Shown here: positions 38,501 to 49,260 of the stretch, one piece after another
Layout: each line of letters opens with the position of its first letter
Position numbering within the stretch: the first letter of the stretch is position 1
From: Ciona intestinalis
Taxonomy: Eukaryota; Chordata; Ascidiacea; Phlebobranchia; Cionidae
Length of the DNA stretch: 64,000 nucleotides
Reading direction: 5' to 3'
NCBI RefSeq assembly: GCF_000224145.3
Contig: NC_020179.2
Location: 4,125,417-4,189,416, forward strand
Made by a program: the position numbers and the translations under genes
Notes under the pieces: generated by a model
Database searches by the model: none
Told to the model about the DNA's origin: nothing
What the model saw: only the letters and a program-made list of their open reading frames with translations

Positions 38501-41500
38501 AGAATTTTCTGACAATTCCTTCAGTTCTTCCATTGTCTTGTCATATTCACCCTGAAGGTGACTCAGCTGTTCTGACAACGAGGCTCGTTCCGCTTGAAAG
38601 GTTTTCAAATCTTCTTCTAATTTCGATTTTTGTTTTTCTTCGGATGATACCTGGGAATATGAAATATGTTGTTACTCGACAGTGAGCATGAGGTGTATGA
38701 ATCCACCATGTATGTCTGGTTTACAACTAAACAGTAAGCAGAAGGTGTATGAACATATTACACATTTTCAAACCTGTGTTTCCAGTTGAGATATCTTCAC
38801 AGCTTGCTGTTGAAACAAAATCATTTTTTCACTGGCATCACTTTCGTTTCGTTTCCGAATCGAATCCAGTTCCTGGGCGTGGCGTGCTTCTGTCTCCTGA
38901 ATGGTCAATTAAATCATTATGACATCACACACAAGGAATTTTAGAACACAAACAAAGTATTACTTGTTTCATTTTGTTCCATTTTGTGTTAATTTCAACA
39001 AATTTCTGTGAATTATTTTGTTCGATTCCATTCATTTGTATTTCAAGGTCCTTGACTTGCGCTGCCAACTTATTCTCCCATTCTTGGTTAACAGCCTCCA
39101 CTAACTGCTTGTGAGATTTCTCCATTTCCTGCCATATGTGAAGGGTTTTTGTTTAGCCTTAGGGTTTGTTAAATTAGTACAAACAAAAAGCCAAAATATG
39201 CTAAAGGGTTAGTGGCTTTAGGCGATTAAGAACTGCCAAACTTCAAAATGTATTCAATGTTCTATTTTATATGGGTGAGGTTCTACAGTGAAGCATGCCA
39301 TTGGATCTGAGATTTAGGCCAGAGTTGGCTCATGATCCCAACATTGTATATGCACATTCTATTCTATATGGGTGAGGTTTTACATCATGGTTCAAGCCAT
39401 GCCATGGGACCCGGGATTTAGACCAGAGTTGGCCCATTACTCCAAGATTGTATATGCACATTTTATTCTATATGGGTGAGGTTCTACAGTGAGGCATAAC
39501 TATGGGACTGGAGATTTAGTCCAGAGTTGGATCATTACCAAAAGGTTTAAAAGAAACCTAATCACAAACATCCAAACCTTTAATTCTTCATCTTTTTCCC
39601 TCATCTTCACCTCCAACTCTTCTTTGATCTTCTCCCCTCGATCTTTCTCCATCTTTAACTCCCTGAGAGCAACATCCAGTTCCTCCTGTCTCTGATAAAG
39701 AAGATCTTGCATGGCATCATCTTGTTTAGACACGGCAGCCATCTTGCTTAACTCTCGCTCTTCAATTGCGAGCCTGAGTTCTGTTTCATGTTCCGCATTC
39801 AACTAAACAAATTTGAGTGATGGGTTAGCCATTTCCTTTGAGATATTGGGTAAACTTTGATGAAAAATCCAAGGTCGTATACTATAGCATGGCATGCTGC
39901 AGGACCTCACCCATTAGAATAAAATACGCAAACGTTCAGTATTCAACATTTATTCTGTTACTTTCTCTACCAGGCATAAAGTAATATGTATTTTTGGCAA
40001 TTGTTTAAAACATTTATTTTTAACCTGTTTTATTTTTTCTTTCATTTCTCTCTTTTGTTCAACTAAAACATCTTCGTGTTGCTTCATTTGTTCTCTCATT
40101 TTTTCATCATGTTCACTTCTTAGATTTACTTTATCCTGTAACAATATATATTATGATGTAATAATGATCATTATGACCAAAGTTCTGTTAAACAACACCC
40201 CAAACATAATCCTTATTCTCACACCTGTTCATATTTCTCCTCCATTTTTCTCATTTCCTCCTCGTGCTCCTCTTTGACATGGTTGAGCGATTCCTCTTTC
40301 TGCTCCTGAGCAATCTTCAACTGCTCCTGAGATTGACGCTGCCACGAGAATGTTTCATTTATTTACAACCCCCAATGGATCAGGGGGACAAATACAAACA
40401 TTAGCAGTAAAGTTTATACACCAATCACCATAATTTGAACAAGAGTCTACTTTAAGTGCAGAAGAATACACATATTTTTTGATAAGTTTTAATACAAACA
40501 TAACAGCCTATTTCAATTGATCAAAATTGTCTGTATTTTCTAACATTTCAGTTTTGTTTTTAAAACAAAACATAAGAAACTGAAGATAATTATTATATGT
40601 ATATTGACTGTTATTATTGGTCACAAATTACTGTGTTTTAACCATAATTTGTGTGTTTTGAACATACACCATGCTGTGCTCTTATACCGCTTCAGTTTCA
40701 CCAAAAAAATAAAATGAACAGCAAACCTGGTCCCAGCTCACAGCACAACATGCAGGCGCTGAACATAAAAAGAACTTTGATTAGAAAATCATCTTTATAA
40801 CATTAACAAACTTAAACGTGCAACCATGCAAATTAAGAACAATTATGTGTAACATCTAAGTGACTTTTGGCACAATGTATGTTGGTACAACGTAACTTCT
40901 TATTTACATACCATTTTTCGGGTTCAAGAGAAAAATTTGTTATAAACTAGTTTGAAAAACAACAATATACTTGGGTAAATTTTAATGATTGACACCTTTG
41001 TATAGAAATAATATACAGTCATAGGCACCAAACCTGGGGTGGCAGGGTAGGCGTGCTAACCCCAGAACTATAGTATAGTAATCAGTTAACACCAGGAATC
41101 AAAAAGTTAGATTTGTTTTACAGAAATGCACGCCTCTCCCTGCCCATTTTCAAAGTTTGGCACCAGTATATCCATCTTTGTACCACAATCGCCATTATAT
41201 TGCAACAAAATATAAATAGCACATAATATGACATCACAACACCAACCAATGCAACATAAATGACAATTATGACATCACAGTCACCTGCATGAGCTTAAGG
41301 ACCTCAGCTTTGCCTCGCGAAACATCAGAAACAAGAGTTTTTCTCTCGTCGTCTAACGCAAGTTCTACCTTCGCTATTTGCTGCTCCATACTCTCTCTAG
41401 TGGCCTCGGCTTCTTCAACAATCTTCTGTTTTTCATCTTCAAGATTTTTTACTTCAGTTAACGCAGATTCCAACTTATCCGAGAGGTTACGACTCTGTTG

Positions 41501-44500
41501 AACAACAATATCTATTGTCATATCCCTAATAAAGCTAAAATACAAAAACTAAAATGGAAATGGTTACTTGGTGTTCGTTACAGATCATTTGTGTTATAAT
41601 GACTGTTGTTGCTCTGCAAGAATAAATAATTTCCATTCATGCATTTAATGCTTTGTTCTTAATTGTGCAGCTTGTGCTGAAAACTTATAGCATTACAAAA
41701 GTGGTTGCAACAGTCTTCACTAGTATAAAACTTTGTTGGTAAATATATTGTTTTGTGATTATTCTGGGTGGCACCAACTTATAATTTCTGCATCAAACAA
41801 CCATCACCTGTTCTTCCTTCTCAGTCTCAACATTAAGAAGTTGTTCCTGGAGTTGTTGGACCTGTTGCCGAAAGCCATTTAACTGGAAACCAATAAAATC
41901 ACTTTAAAAAGTCTCGCAAAAAGGACTTATTTACTTTGGTTGTATTCCCTAAAAAGCTTATAAATATAAAAAATATAAACCAAGTTAGGCACAAAATTAA
42001 ATGGCAGACCAGAACTAATACTGTTGTACAAAACAAAAGGCCAATTCTGGTCTGAATCTTATGGCGTGCCACGCTGCGGGACCTCACACAGAGTAGAATG
42101 GAAGATCTATACTTAGTGTATAACTTTCACCTCGCCATCCTTGGCTTCCATGGCTTCATGAGTTAAACGTTTAGCTTCAGCGACTGCCATCCCCTTGTCT
42201 TGTTCAAGTTGTTCAACCACTGACTTAGCTTGCTTGAGTTGCCGAACCAACTTAGATCGTTCTTCAATGTTGTTTTGCTGGAGAAAGAGAGTTAAAGTAG
42301 CTGTTATTATTGTAAACCAAGTGGTCAAATTAAGACACGCATTTAAAAGATTGTTGGCATTTAAAAAGTGACAAAAGGCCCAACTTTCCCTAGACCAGAC
42401 AATTACACTGCTTTAACTGAGTGATCACTAATGGCTTGTAGCACCCTGGATGACAGAGGTAATAGGCTATCTCTGGCGCAAACCTCAGGTTCACCAACGT
42501 AAAATAGAATATTAGCAATTAACAGAACCCCACATAAGAACGCACTTATAAATTAATTTGAAACCAACGATATATTTGGGATAAAGTGACACCTTTGTAT
42601 GAAACATATACATCTATAGGCAACAAACCCAAAGTATCATTTTTCATAGAAATGCGTGACTCTGAATTTTAAAAAGCATTTCACAATAAAACAAATCCCA
42701 CCAACCTTAAGTTCTTCTATCATCTCCATCTTCATATTAAGTTCACTTTGTAATGTTCTTGTTTGTTCCTCTGACTCTTTAAGAGCAACCTCCAGGGATC
42801 GGACTTTATCATCACCCTTAGGGGCATCACTCTCACCCACCTTTAATAACTGGATCTAAGGATACAAAGATGTTAATATCAGTAAAATCTACATGGCAGT
42901 ACTATTGGTGTTTCAGGACAACCCTGGTCATAGATGTGCCCCGTCACTCTTATAAAATCCTATCTTTATAGAATAAAATCTCTATTATTAAGTGTCTATA
43001 AACAGCCTCAGTGGGGTCTAGATGGTGGCACCCTGGGTGTTGGGGTAATATACCTACATCCCAGGTCACAGAAGTGCCTTACTGAAGACTACACCTTTAA
43101 TACAATAAAAATCGATGAAAATAAATGTTTTACTGTCTCATTGGGATCTAGATGGTAGCAACCTGGGGCAGTGGGGGCTATTGATCCCAGAGATTCACAA
43201 ACAATTACACACCCACCTGAGTTTGCAACACTTCAATCCTTTGTTCTTTTTCTTCCAGTGAAAAAGTTAATTCTTCCTCCAAATGTTTCTTTGCTTGCTT
43301 GTCTAAATCAGCAGCCTATTGCAAAGAATAAAAACATAAACTCATTAATTTGGCAACAATAATAGCATTTGTAAGCATTTCATGTCTACTCTATTCTTTG
43401 TGGCAATTGTGTCCTAGGATTTAGGCCGCTTTTACTAGGATTTTAAATGGTCCTAGGATTTAGGCCACGGTTGGCCTATTACCCCAACAGCCGGGTGCTT
43501 TTTGTTGGGGTAGTGAGCAAACTCTCGCCCAAATCCAGGTCCCTAAGCCTAGGCATACTATGTAGTCGAGCTTGGCTGTAAATATTACGGTTTTATGGCA
43601 GAGTTGGAAAGTTTTTTGCCCCTTGTACAAAATGGTTTGTGGGTTTAAAGATCGGGGACTGGAGTAAACAAACACATCTGGTTTATAAACATGAATTCAA
43701 ATTCAAACCTCTTTCATTTCTTGTATTCTCCTCATGTTCTTGTCTTGCATTTGTTGCATCACAACTTTCATTTTTTCATTGTCCTTGAGTGTTGTTTGGA
43801 AGTTGCGAACCATCTCACTGTACTTCTCACGATATTTGTGGAGCGTCTTCTCAAGTCTGTGGAGTCAAAACATTGAAGTGTGTCATAGTGTGTCAAAACA
43901 TATTAGTGTGTTGCATATAATAGTGTGGTCATGGTGGTTTTCAACCCTTTTTTTGGTTTGTAGCACTTTCAAGAGACACTTAACACTAATAGGACTGCTC
44001 CATCAATAAAACAACCAAGCTATATCTGTTTTAACGCGTTTACATCTGTTAATTTTTCACCAATTCCTCATTTTAGATGCAACCGGTTAGAGTAACTTCA
44101 TACAGCATGTTAGTTTAGTATAATACCAGACAGCAACTCAGTAAAATATCTCAACAGATATGATTACCAACAATAGTTTCACCAATAGACATCTTATTAA
44201 ACATGAAGTCACCTGAATACTTTATTAAGTAGTTGATCCTTGGTGATGCTGTTTACATCAATTGCATTATGATCACCAGAAGAAGCCGGATCAGGATGCG
44301 GGCTCTCGCTTGGATGGGAAGAGTCCTGGGAGTAAATGGGTTGTAATGATGTAGCTTGATTTTGAAGTATTATTATTGAGTGTCTATAAACTGTCTCAGT
44401 GGGGTCTTGATGGTAGATGTTTGGATAGACCTAAATCCTAGGTCTCAAGTGTGCCTCACTGCAGACATAACCCTTATTGATAGAATCTATATTATTGAGC

Positions 44501-46109
44501 GTCTGTAAACTGGCCCAACAAAGTCTAAATGATAACACTTTGAACCATTAAGAAATAGTGTTGCATCTCAGGTCAAAGGTGAGCTTAAATAACGCAGCAT
44601 ATATCTTAAAATACCAGACTCACATTAGCTTGATGACCACTGTGGTTCTGGTTGACATTTTTATTCGGAGTATTTGTCGGCTTGATATCATCAACGAGCG
44701 AGTTGATCGATTCTCGACTCTCGTTTAACTTTGCTGCCATCTAGTGAAAAAAGTAGGTTGGGGTAAGATGGTCCATGTTTTAGTTTAGTAGGTTAGGGAA
44801 AAATAATTCATGTTTTCTTTCACTTTTATTGTTTTATTAGGTAGTAAGGAAAGAATATTTACAAAATGATATATCGGTATCCCCTAACTCCTAAAGATTG
44901 TTGCTAGTTGTTAAAAACACAATCAGGAAACATGGAATGTTAATCATTATTCATGTTACGTTTTAACTTCTAACGGTACCCATCTTTCCCTGCAGTAATA
45001 TTAATATATTTAACGCTTCATAGCTTGTTGTGAGTAATTAATTACAGGAAAATTATAGATTATTAAACAATAGACACCATTGTGTTTTAACAATGAACCT
45101 TATACCTTATTATGATACATACCTGGTCTTTTAATGGAGTTAAAAACTCGAGTCTTTTAAAAAATCCACCAGCAGCAGTTGGTTGGTTTGGAGTTGATGT
45201 TTCATCTTGGTCACCTTTGGTCGTTTCTTCTGTTGTTTTCACTGGTGTTTCCGGAGCACCTGTGTAAAAGGTTGGTTTGAAAAATTAACTTAAAAAAACT
45301 CCTAAAAAATAAGTTTTTAAGAAGAAACTCAAGACAACAATTGCAATTTCACACGCTAAAAAAGGAATTAACAAGAAATTAAATAGCAATAAACGGAATA
45401 TGCAACTTTATTTAAATAAAAAGCTGGCAAAACACTTTTGTTACAACGATTGTTATCACACTGCCACGCTAAAATAAATAACCTATGAGTTACAGTCAGT
45501 CAAACTTAGTAATTACATTGAAATGTTTATAACTTAGTTACTTACCATTATCTTGAGGAGTTGGTTTTTCAGGTTTGGTTGGTGTTTGTGGCGTAGCTTG
45601 CCCACCTTGTCCTTTCGCATTCTAATGAAGAAATATATTTAGAGGAAAGAAGAAACTTATGCATGGTTGCCATTTCCTCACCCATAGTTGTGTTGCTAAA
45701 GCTATTGCAGTGTGTAAATAAGCGGACATTACTTTTGGATAGTTTGGTCATTTATATCCTCATGGGTGCAAACTTGAGGGACTTATCCACGGTTGCCACA
45801 CATAAGCTCACAGTTGAGTTGCTGAAGCTATTGCCGTGTGTGGATAAGCAGACATGACATATTGACTTACTCTAAGTTTATCAGGCCAATGGCTGCCATT
45901 TAAAAAATTCAAGCATAGTGCATACATTATACTAATTACTGACATAATAGTAATAAGCACAAATGCAAGTATCTCAACTACCAAGAAAAATGGTAGGATA
46001 GCCTACACATGCCAGTGTTTTAACTTACATTAGTTTTTACAGCTGGGGATGCAACAGGTGTTGTTCTTCTGCTGTCGCTTGCAATGCGGTCTTTTAATCC
46101 TTTAAACAT
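26600..46109 (-). CDS. golga4: Golgin-245/GOLGA4-type trans-Golgi tether with GRIP domain
   Basis: Thirty-eight exons, all GT/AG and in phase, about 2,097 residues (human GOLGA4 is about 2,230). Exons: 46029-46109, 45546-45621, 45123-45259, 44624-44740, 44213-44325, 43709-43856, 43217-43315, 42706-42855, 42131-42277, 41808-41882, 41285-41494, 40225-40338, 40025-40135, 39578-39802, 38964-39128, 38774-38896, 38482-38650, 37737-37888, 37279-37422, 36861-37007, 35244-36317, 34672-34893, 34216-34341, 33677-33925, 33114-33269, 32666-32813, 32244-32326, 31624-31887, 31408-31488, 30883-31075, 30536-30645, 30248-30359, 29491-29699, 29081-29214, 28717-28846, 28059-28238, 27641-27724, 26600-26635. The start MFKGLKDRIA matches the golgin N terminus, and QAKKHLEEEL...SLEEKEQRIEVLQTQ is typical of golgin-245. 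Nearly all the rest is coiled coil. The GRIP domain (RVKYLRQVLYEYMMG, then TMAKVLVVLMQYPQDEAQ) has the conserved Tyr. In the family, GRIP binds Arl1-GTP at the trans-Golgi while the long rod captures vesicles. The last exon is the least certain; an alternative is noted under rejected items. Confidence 0.92.
28440..28680. repeat. Decayed SINE-tail fragments in opposite orientations
   Basis: Position 28448 onward carries GAGAAAACGACAGTCGTGATAAC, the reverse of the 3' part of the SINE at 20411. Position 28610 onward carries a forward-type TGTTATAACGACTATCC...AAGTCACATTCATT. Similar pieces lie near 721-785, 13430-13520, 41575-41640, 54635-54730 and 62060-62110. Confidence 0.45.
29705..30070. repeat. 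Tandem array of about 96-bp units in a golgin intron
   Basis: The motif tgtatatgcacattctattc recurs at about 29786, 29882 and 29979, in the opposite orientation to the array at 19610. Each unit has GAGGCATGCCATGGGACCTG-type sequence and GCCAGAGTTGGCCCATTACC. Confidence 0.8.
33980..34204. repeat. Large imperfect palindrome in a golgin intron
   Basis: The left part (GTCTGGATACTAAACTCATG onward) and the right part (ending AAGTTTAGTATCCAGAC) are reverse complements over about 100 bases each. They include AGTAACTTGGT and GATGATGGACCAAGTTAC segments that also appear as direct copies near 33961 and 34058. It could be a foldback element or a recent inverted duplication. It ends about 12 bases from the edge of exon 34216-34341. 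Confidence 0.75.
34560..34672. repeat. Short tandem repeat with TATGACATCACA core
   Basis: About five copies of a unit of roughly 23-25 bp containing ATGACATCACAACC lie directly against a splice site; the last copy merges into the donor of exon 34672-34893 (minus strand). Confidence 0.7.
34960..35150. repeat. Dispersed intronic repeat (GGTGCTGCTATCTAGACC family)
   Basis: It contains TAGAAATTCTATTTTACAAGG, a GGCACACCTGAGACCTGGGATG piece and a TGTCAGTTTATGGCTACTTAGT piece. Related copies lie at 42900-43190, 44370-44560, 49970-50130 and 50740-50990, in both orientations and in two different genes. Confidence 0.55.
37080..37260. repeat. Copies of the 96-bp repeat in a golgin intron
   Basis: One and a half units with AGAATGTGCATATGCAATGTTG, CCCAGGTCCCATGACATG and CACTATAGAACC. 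Further copies lie at 37530-37690. Confidence 0.65.
37914..38095. mobile_element. MITE-like element in a golgin intron
   Basis: The left end ATATAGTAGAGTAGGAAAAG continues into GATGGAACACC; the right end is GGTGTCCCGTCTTACCC followed by TACAATACTATAT. These are inverted repeats. The interior has the family motifs AACTGTATCTTTACGAGTCCC and TATTATGTGCTAAAGG. About 180 bp. Confidence 0.7.
39235..39540. repeat. Tandem array of about 96-bp units in a golgin intron
   Basis: Three units with TGTATATGCACATTCTATTC, TATATGGGTGAGG and AGAGTTGGC pieces, in the same orientation as the array at 29705. It ends about 40 bases before exon 39578-39802. Confidence 0.75.
42900..43190. repeat. Dispersed intronic repeat, about two units
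   Basis: Two copies of a segment with TGTCTATAAACAGCCTCAGT, GGGGTCTAGATGGTGGCACC and CATCCCAGGTCACAGAAGTG, the second more diverged. Same family as 34960 and 50740. Confidence 0.6.
44750..45005. mobile_element. MITE-like element in a golgin intron
   Basis: The left end GTAGGTTGGGGTAAGATGG and the right end TACCCATCTTTCCCTGC are inverted repeats. The left end appears duplicated (GTAGGTTAGGGAAAAATAATTC) within the element, followed by the family core. Confidence 0.6.
45655..45865. repeat. Two partial copies of the 126-bp repeat, inverted
   Basis: GTTGCTAAAGCTATTGCAGTG and GTTGCTGAAGCTATTGCCGTG mark two units about 126 bp apart, the reverse of the array at 17218, in a golgin intron. Confidence 0.7.
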
Positions 46110-46540
46110 TGCACAACTATTATTCTATATACATTGGGGGAAACTGGTTGACCTAATAAAAATATAAAATGTAAATATACAACGCTAAACAATAGTGGGA
46201 ATTGATAATTTTTAAAAGGAAACATTTTACAAAATTCTGAACATGACATTACAAATAAACAAATTACAATAGAAAAATGTAAATTTCAAAAGTTGTCACA
46301 TATAAGTTGTAGACACAGTGGGAAACAAATAGAAGTATAAGGTATAGGCTATGATCTAAACTTATTCATACAGAGGGTAAAGTAAGCACTTTTTATGTCT
46401 AGTTGTTGAAACAGAGGTTCTTTTGACCTATATATGAATTTAAACCACATAAAACACCATCATATGAAGTAGCCTATGCTTATAAATACAGTGTAAAACT
46501 AGAAACACTATGTATCAGGTTATTTGGTAAAATTATTCAA
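46110..46540. other. Spacer between tectonic and golgin genes
   Basis: 431 bp, containing the 3' end of the tectonic gene and the 5' end of the golgin gene, both on the minus strand. No gene is seen. The spacing is larger than in typical tunicate operons, so an operon is not supported by distance alone. Confidence 0.5.
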
Positions 46541-48700
46541 CTATTTTGTAATCCTAATTGATGAAAAGGACAACAGTGCAGCTCCAACGGAGAAAAATAT
46601 TACGACAAGAGCCCAAGCTATGTTTTCTTCTCTTGCACTCATAGCAGCGGTGATTGGAAAGGAAAGGTAGAACTGTGGGGTCAACGGAAGAAGCACTTCA
46701 CCCCAACATGTGGCATCTTTTGCACACGAAGCTGAATCATCAAGTTGCGATAGAGTCATGGGCGAACTTTGAACCCTGTTGACCTCCGTAAAGGTCACAC
46801 TACTCGTGATTTCAAAGTTTTCAACCAATGAGGTTCCAGTTTGACACGCTTGGTTAACAGAGCATGACATCTGCCAAGTGACCCGCGACCAACTGATTCT
46901 GGAACCAACCACTTCAAATATAGGAGCACCTTCGATTGTCCCTGTCTGTGACATCATAAACTCAATTATTACATGAGCAGGAATCGAAAAACACTGTCCC
47001 GGGACAGTTTCTGATGAAGTGTTCATAAAGTCCAAATTATCAATTATTTGGATCCAGTCTGTGTTTAAAGCTGTTGTGTTAGGGTTGCCGAACCTTGACA
47101 CATATGATGCTGATAGCAGAGACCTTTGTTGTGCTTCTATTTCACTTTGAAGGACGCTACAGTTTTTAAAATCAAGGTACGATAACCTAACCAAACACCC
47201 TGTGAGAGAATCTTTTCCAAATAATGGTGGACTTGATAAACTGCTGGAACACAAGCCATCATTGGTAGCTGACCACACTAATAATGTTTGTGTCTGGTTA
47301 ATATTGCTTTCAAACACTGAAGCTGAAATAATAGGATAACCAATGTTATAACCTGGATTCCCAGACCGCTGGATGATAGTCTCTGCACTCGAACTATGCT
47401 CGAACTTTGTTTCAAACTTCTGAGAAAGAACATCATTTGCTGATGTAACTAGATTCGCAACAGTTATGGTGACTAGAACTTGAGTAATGGAGCTGCTATT
47501 CCAAGTTATAATGTAGGACACATCAACAACTGCGTTGTCACATGAGCCAGCACTAAATATTGGTGTTCCTGGTGTATTGGTGCAGGGGGTGGCAGAATTA
47601 ACAGGGTTACTTGCATCAAAAAATGACCTAAAAGGAGTTGAAGCTGCTGTGGAGGTTTTTAAATAGTTTGTTTGGTTTCCACATATAAAAGTTATGTTTG
47701 GTGATATTGGAGAACCACCTGGGGTGGCTGCAATGATAGAAGATGACTTAAGATAATAGTTGACGTCATACAATGTACCAGCTGCACATGTAGCAGAGGT
47801 GACTCTAGATACACACACTGCGCTTGTATCGTTCTGGTACCGCACGTATGAAGTTTGAATGCACTGACCTGACAGAGAGTTTTGCGGAAAAGTTAGAAAT
47901 CCGTTTGGTGATTGGGTTTGTATGCGGTCTCCATTTGTGTATGGTGTAATTGGGGTAGTTTGGACACTGGTTGTTTGTTTAAAGCTGAATGTATTAGTTG
48001 CTGGTGTAGCTGCCCTTGTGGTAAATGTAGTTGTGCTTACTGTGTTTAAGCTTCCAGTGAAGTTTGTAAAGTATAATCCTAAAAGTGGTGAGTTAAGGAA
48101 TTGTATGCAAGTGAATTGGTGGTAGTCTGGTACGTTAGTTGATGTTGTACTGCATAAGTTGGGGTCATCTAATGCAGTTGAAACACACTGGAACGTAGAG
48201 ATTTGATCAGCAGTACATGAAGGATCACAACAGCAGTTGATAGTGCATTGGTTGGTTTCTTCCTTACACGTGCAAGGTGCAATGTCTTCAAAAGCGGGGT
48301 TGTTAAATATTGTAACTGTTGAAGCTAAAACTGAAGTTGAATTGGTGGTAACGTCTGGTGAAATATCAACTGCCACATTTGAGGTAGCTGTACTTGTAGA
48401 GTCATTGCATGAAACTACAATGTTTTCCACAAGACGAGTTGTGACAGGGGTTGTTAACTCTCCGTTGACTGTTGCTGAAGATGCTACTGTCAGCGTAGGT
48501 GTCGTTATTACCCAGTTGCTGTCCCCACTAATCGAACAAGCTACATTGGATGATGTCCCTTGTAATACTAAAGAGAAATGACCGACATTCGTCTCAAATG
48601 CTGATGGAATCAATTGAAGGTTTGATTGACAGGTTGTAAAATCCAGCTTTGTTATTAAAAGTAGAATTAATAACTTAGAGGTAGTAAACAACCCATCCAT
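46541..48700 (-). CDS. tctn: Tectonic-family ciliary transition-zone protein
   Basis: One uninterrupted frame of 719 residues. It has an N-terminal signal peptide (about 1-24) and a Ser/Thr-rich region. A Cys-rich motif follows (about 143-172, PCTCKEETNQCTINCCCDPSC), diagnostic of the tectonic domain, then a long extracellular-type domain with many N-glycosylation sequons. A single C-terminal membrane span (about 692-713, WALVVIFFSVGAALLSF) comes just before the end. Membrane-anchored tectonics (TCTN2, TCTN3) belong to the MKS complex that controls which membrane proteins enter cilia. I cannot assign the paralogue. An acceptor-like TTCTTTTAG ends about 28 bases upstream of the ATG, suggesting a 5' UTR intron or spliced-leader site. 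Vertebrate tectonic genes have many introns, so the intron-free coding region is notable. It lies 431 bp upstream of the golgin gene on the same strand. Confidence 0.93.
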   Translation of the reverse strand: MDGLFTTSKLLILLLITKLDFTTCQSNLQLIPSAFETNVGHFSLVLQGTSSNVACSISGDSNWVITTPTLTVASSATVNGELTTPVTTRLVENIVVSCNDSTSTATSNVAVDISPDVTTNSTSVLASTVTIFNNPAFEDIAPCTCKEETNQCTINCCCDPSCTADQISTFQCVSTALDDPNLCSTTSTNVPDYHQFTCIQFLNSPLLGLYFTNFTGSLNTVSTTTFTTRAATPATNTFSFKQTTSVQTTPITPYTNGDRIQTQSPNGFLTFPQNSLSGQCIQTSYVRYQNDTSAVCVSRVTSATCAAGTLYDVNYYLKSSSIIAATPGGSPISPNITFICGNQTNYLKTSTAASTPFRSFFDASNPVNSATPCTNTPGTPIFSAGSCDNAVVDVSYIITWNSSSITQVLVTITVANLVTSANDVLSQKFETKFEHSSSAETIIQRSGNPGYNIGYPIISASVFESNINQTQTLLVWSATNDGLCSSSLSSPPLFGKDSLTGCLVRLSYLDFKNCSVLQSEIEAQQRSLLSASYVSRFGNPNTTALNTDWIQIIDNLDFMNTSSETVPGQCFSIPAHVIIEFMMSQTGTIEGAPIFEVVGSRISWSRVTWQMSCSVNQACQTGTSLVENFEITSSVTFTEVNRVQSSPMTLSQLDDSASCAKDATCWGEVLLPLTPQFYLSFPITAAMSAREENIAWALVVIFFSVGAALLSFSSIRITK

Positions 48701-49260
48701 GGTACCATGTATCTACTTTTCCAGTATTCCTAAAAGAATAATACTCAATTTAGTAACCGGTCTACCAATATTAGAAGTTAGAGCATGATGGCATTTAAAA
48801 ATATTGTAATTAAAATTCATTTCAAATTTGTATTATAAGTAAATAAATTTGTAAATTTTGAATTCAATAATACAATATATACAAATTTATGTTTGCATAT
48901 CATGCGCTACACCAACGTAACGTACATTAAACATACGAATCGTATTTAACCACAAGATTTAAATAATAAGGAAAACATACAAATTCGGCCTTTAAACATT
49001 GTAATTGCAAAATACAATAACTTTTTCCTTAGCACTTTACAAAATATGTTTATTTTCGGTGATTTTTCAGCTATTTAGTCTAGAAAAGTCAAAATAATAA
49101 CATACGAAACTTGAAAATACCGACTGCGCTACACGTCAATAATAAACAAATCACGTGACGTCATTAATGTTTCACGCATGACTGGGTACTTGATATGGTT
49201 GGTTGATTCCTCCGCAGATATCGTAGATATAATGTTTCTATGTTCTTAGTGATTTGCAAG
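48701..49260. promoter_or_regulatory. Shared upstream region of tectonic and DNAJA3 genes
   Basis: Start codons of the two divergent genes are 560 bp apart. The interval is AT-rich and contains TCACGTGACGTCATTAATG (49152-49170), a combined E-box and CRE-like sequence about 90 bases before the DNAJA3 start. Confidence 0.45.

Noticed and set aside
40722-40758. Exon-like segment between golgin exons 11 and 12
   Set aside because: It is bounded by AG and GT, but contains a stop in the phase required by its neighbours.
46110-46540. Tectonic-golgin operon
   Set aside because: The same-strand spacing of 431 bp is longer than expected for tunicate operons, and no direct evidence of polycistronic transcription can be seen.
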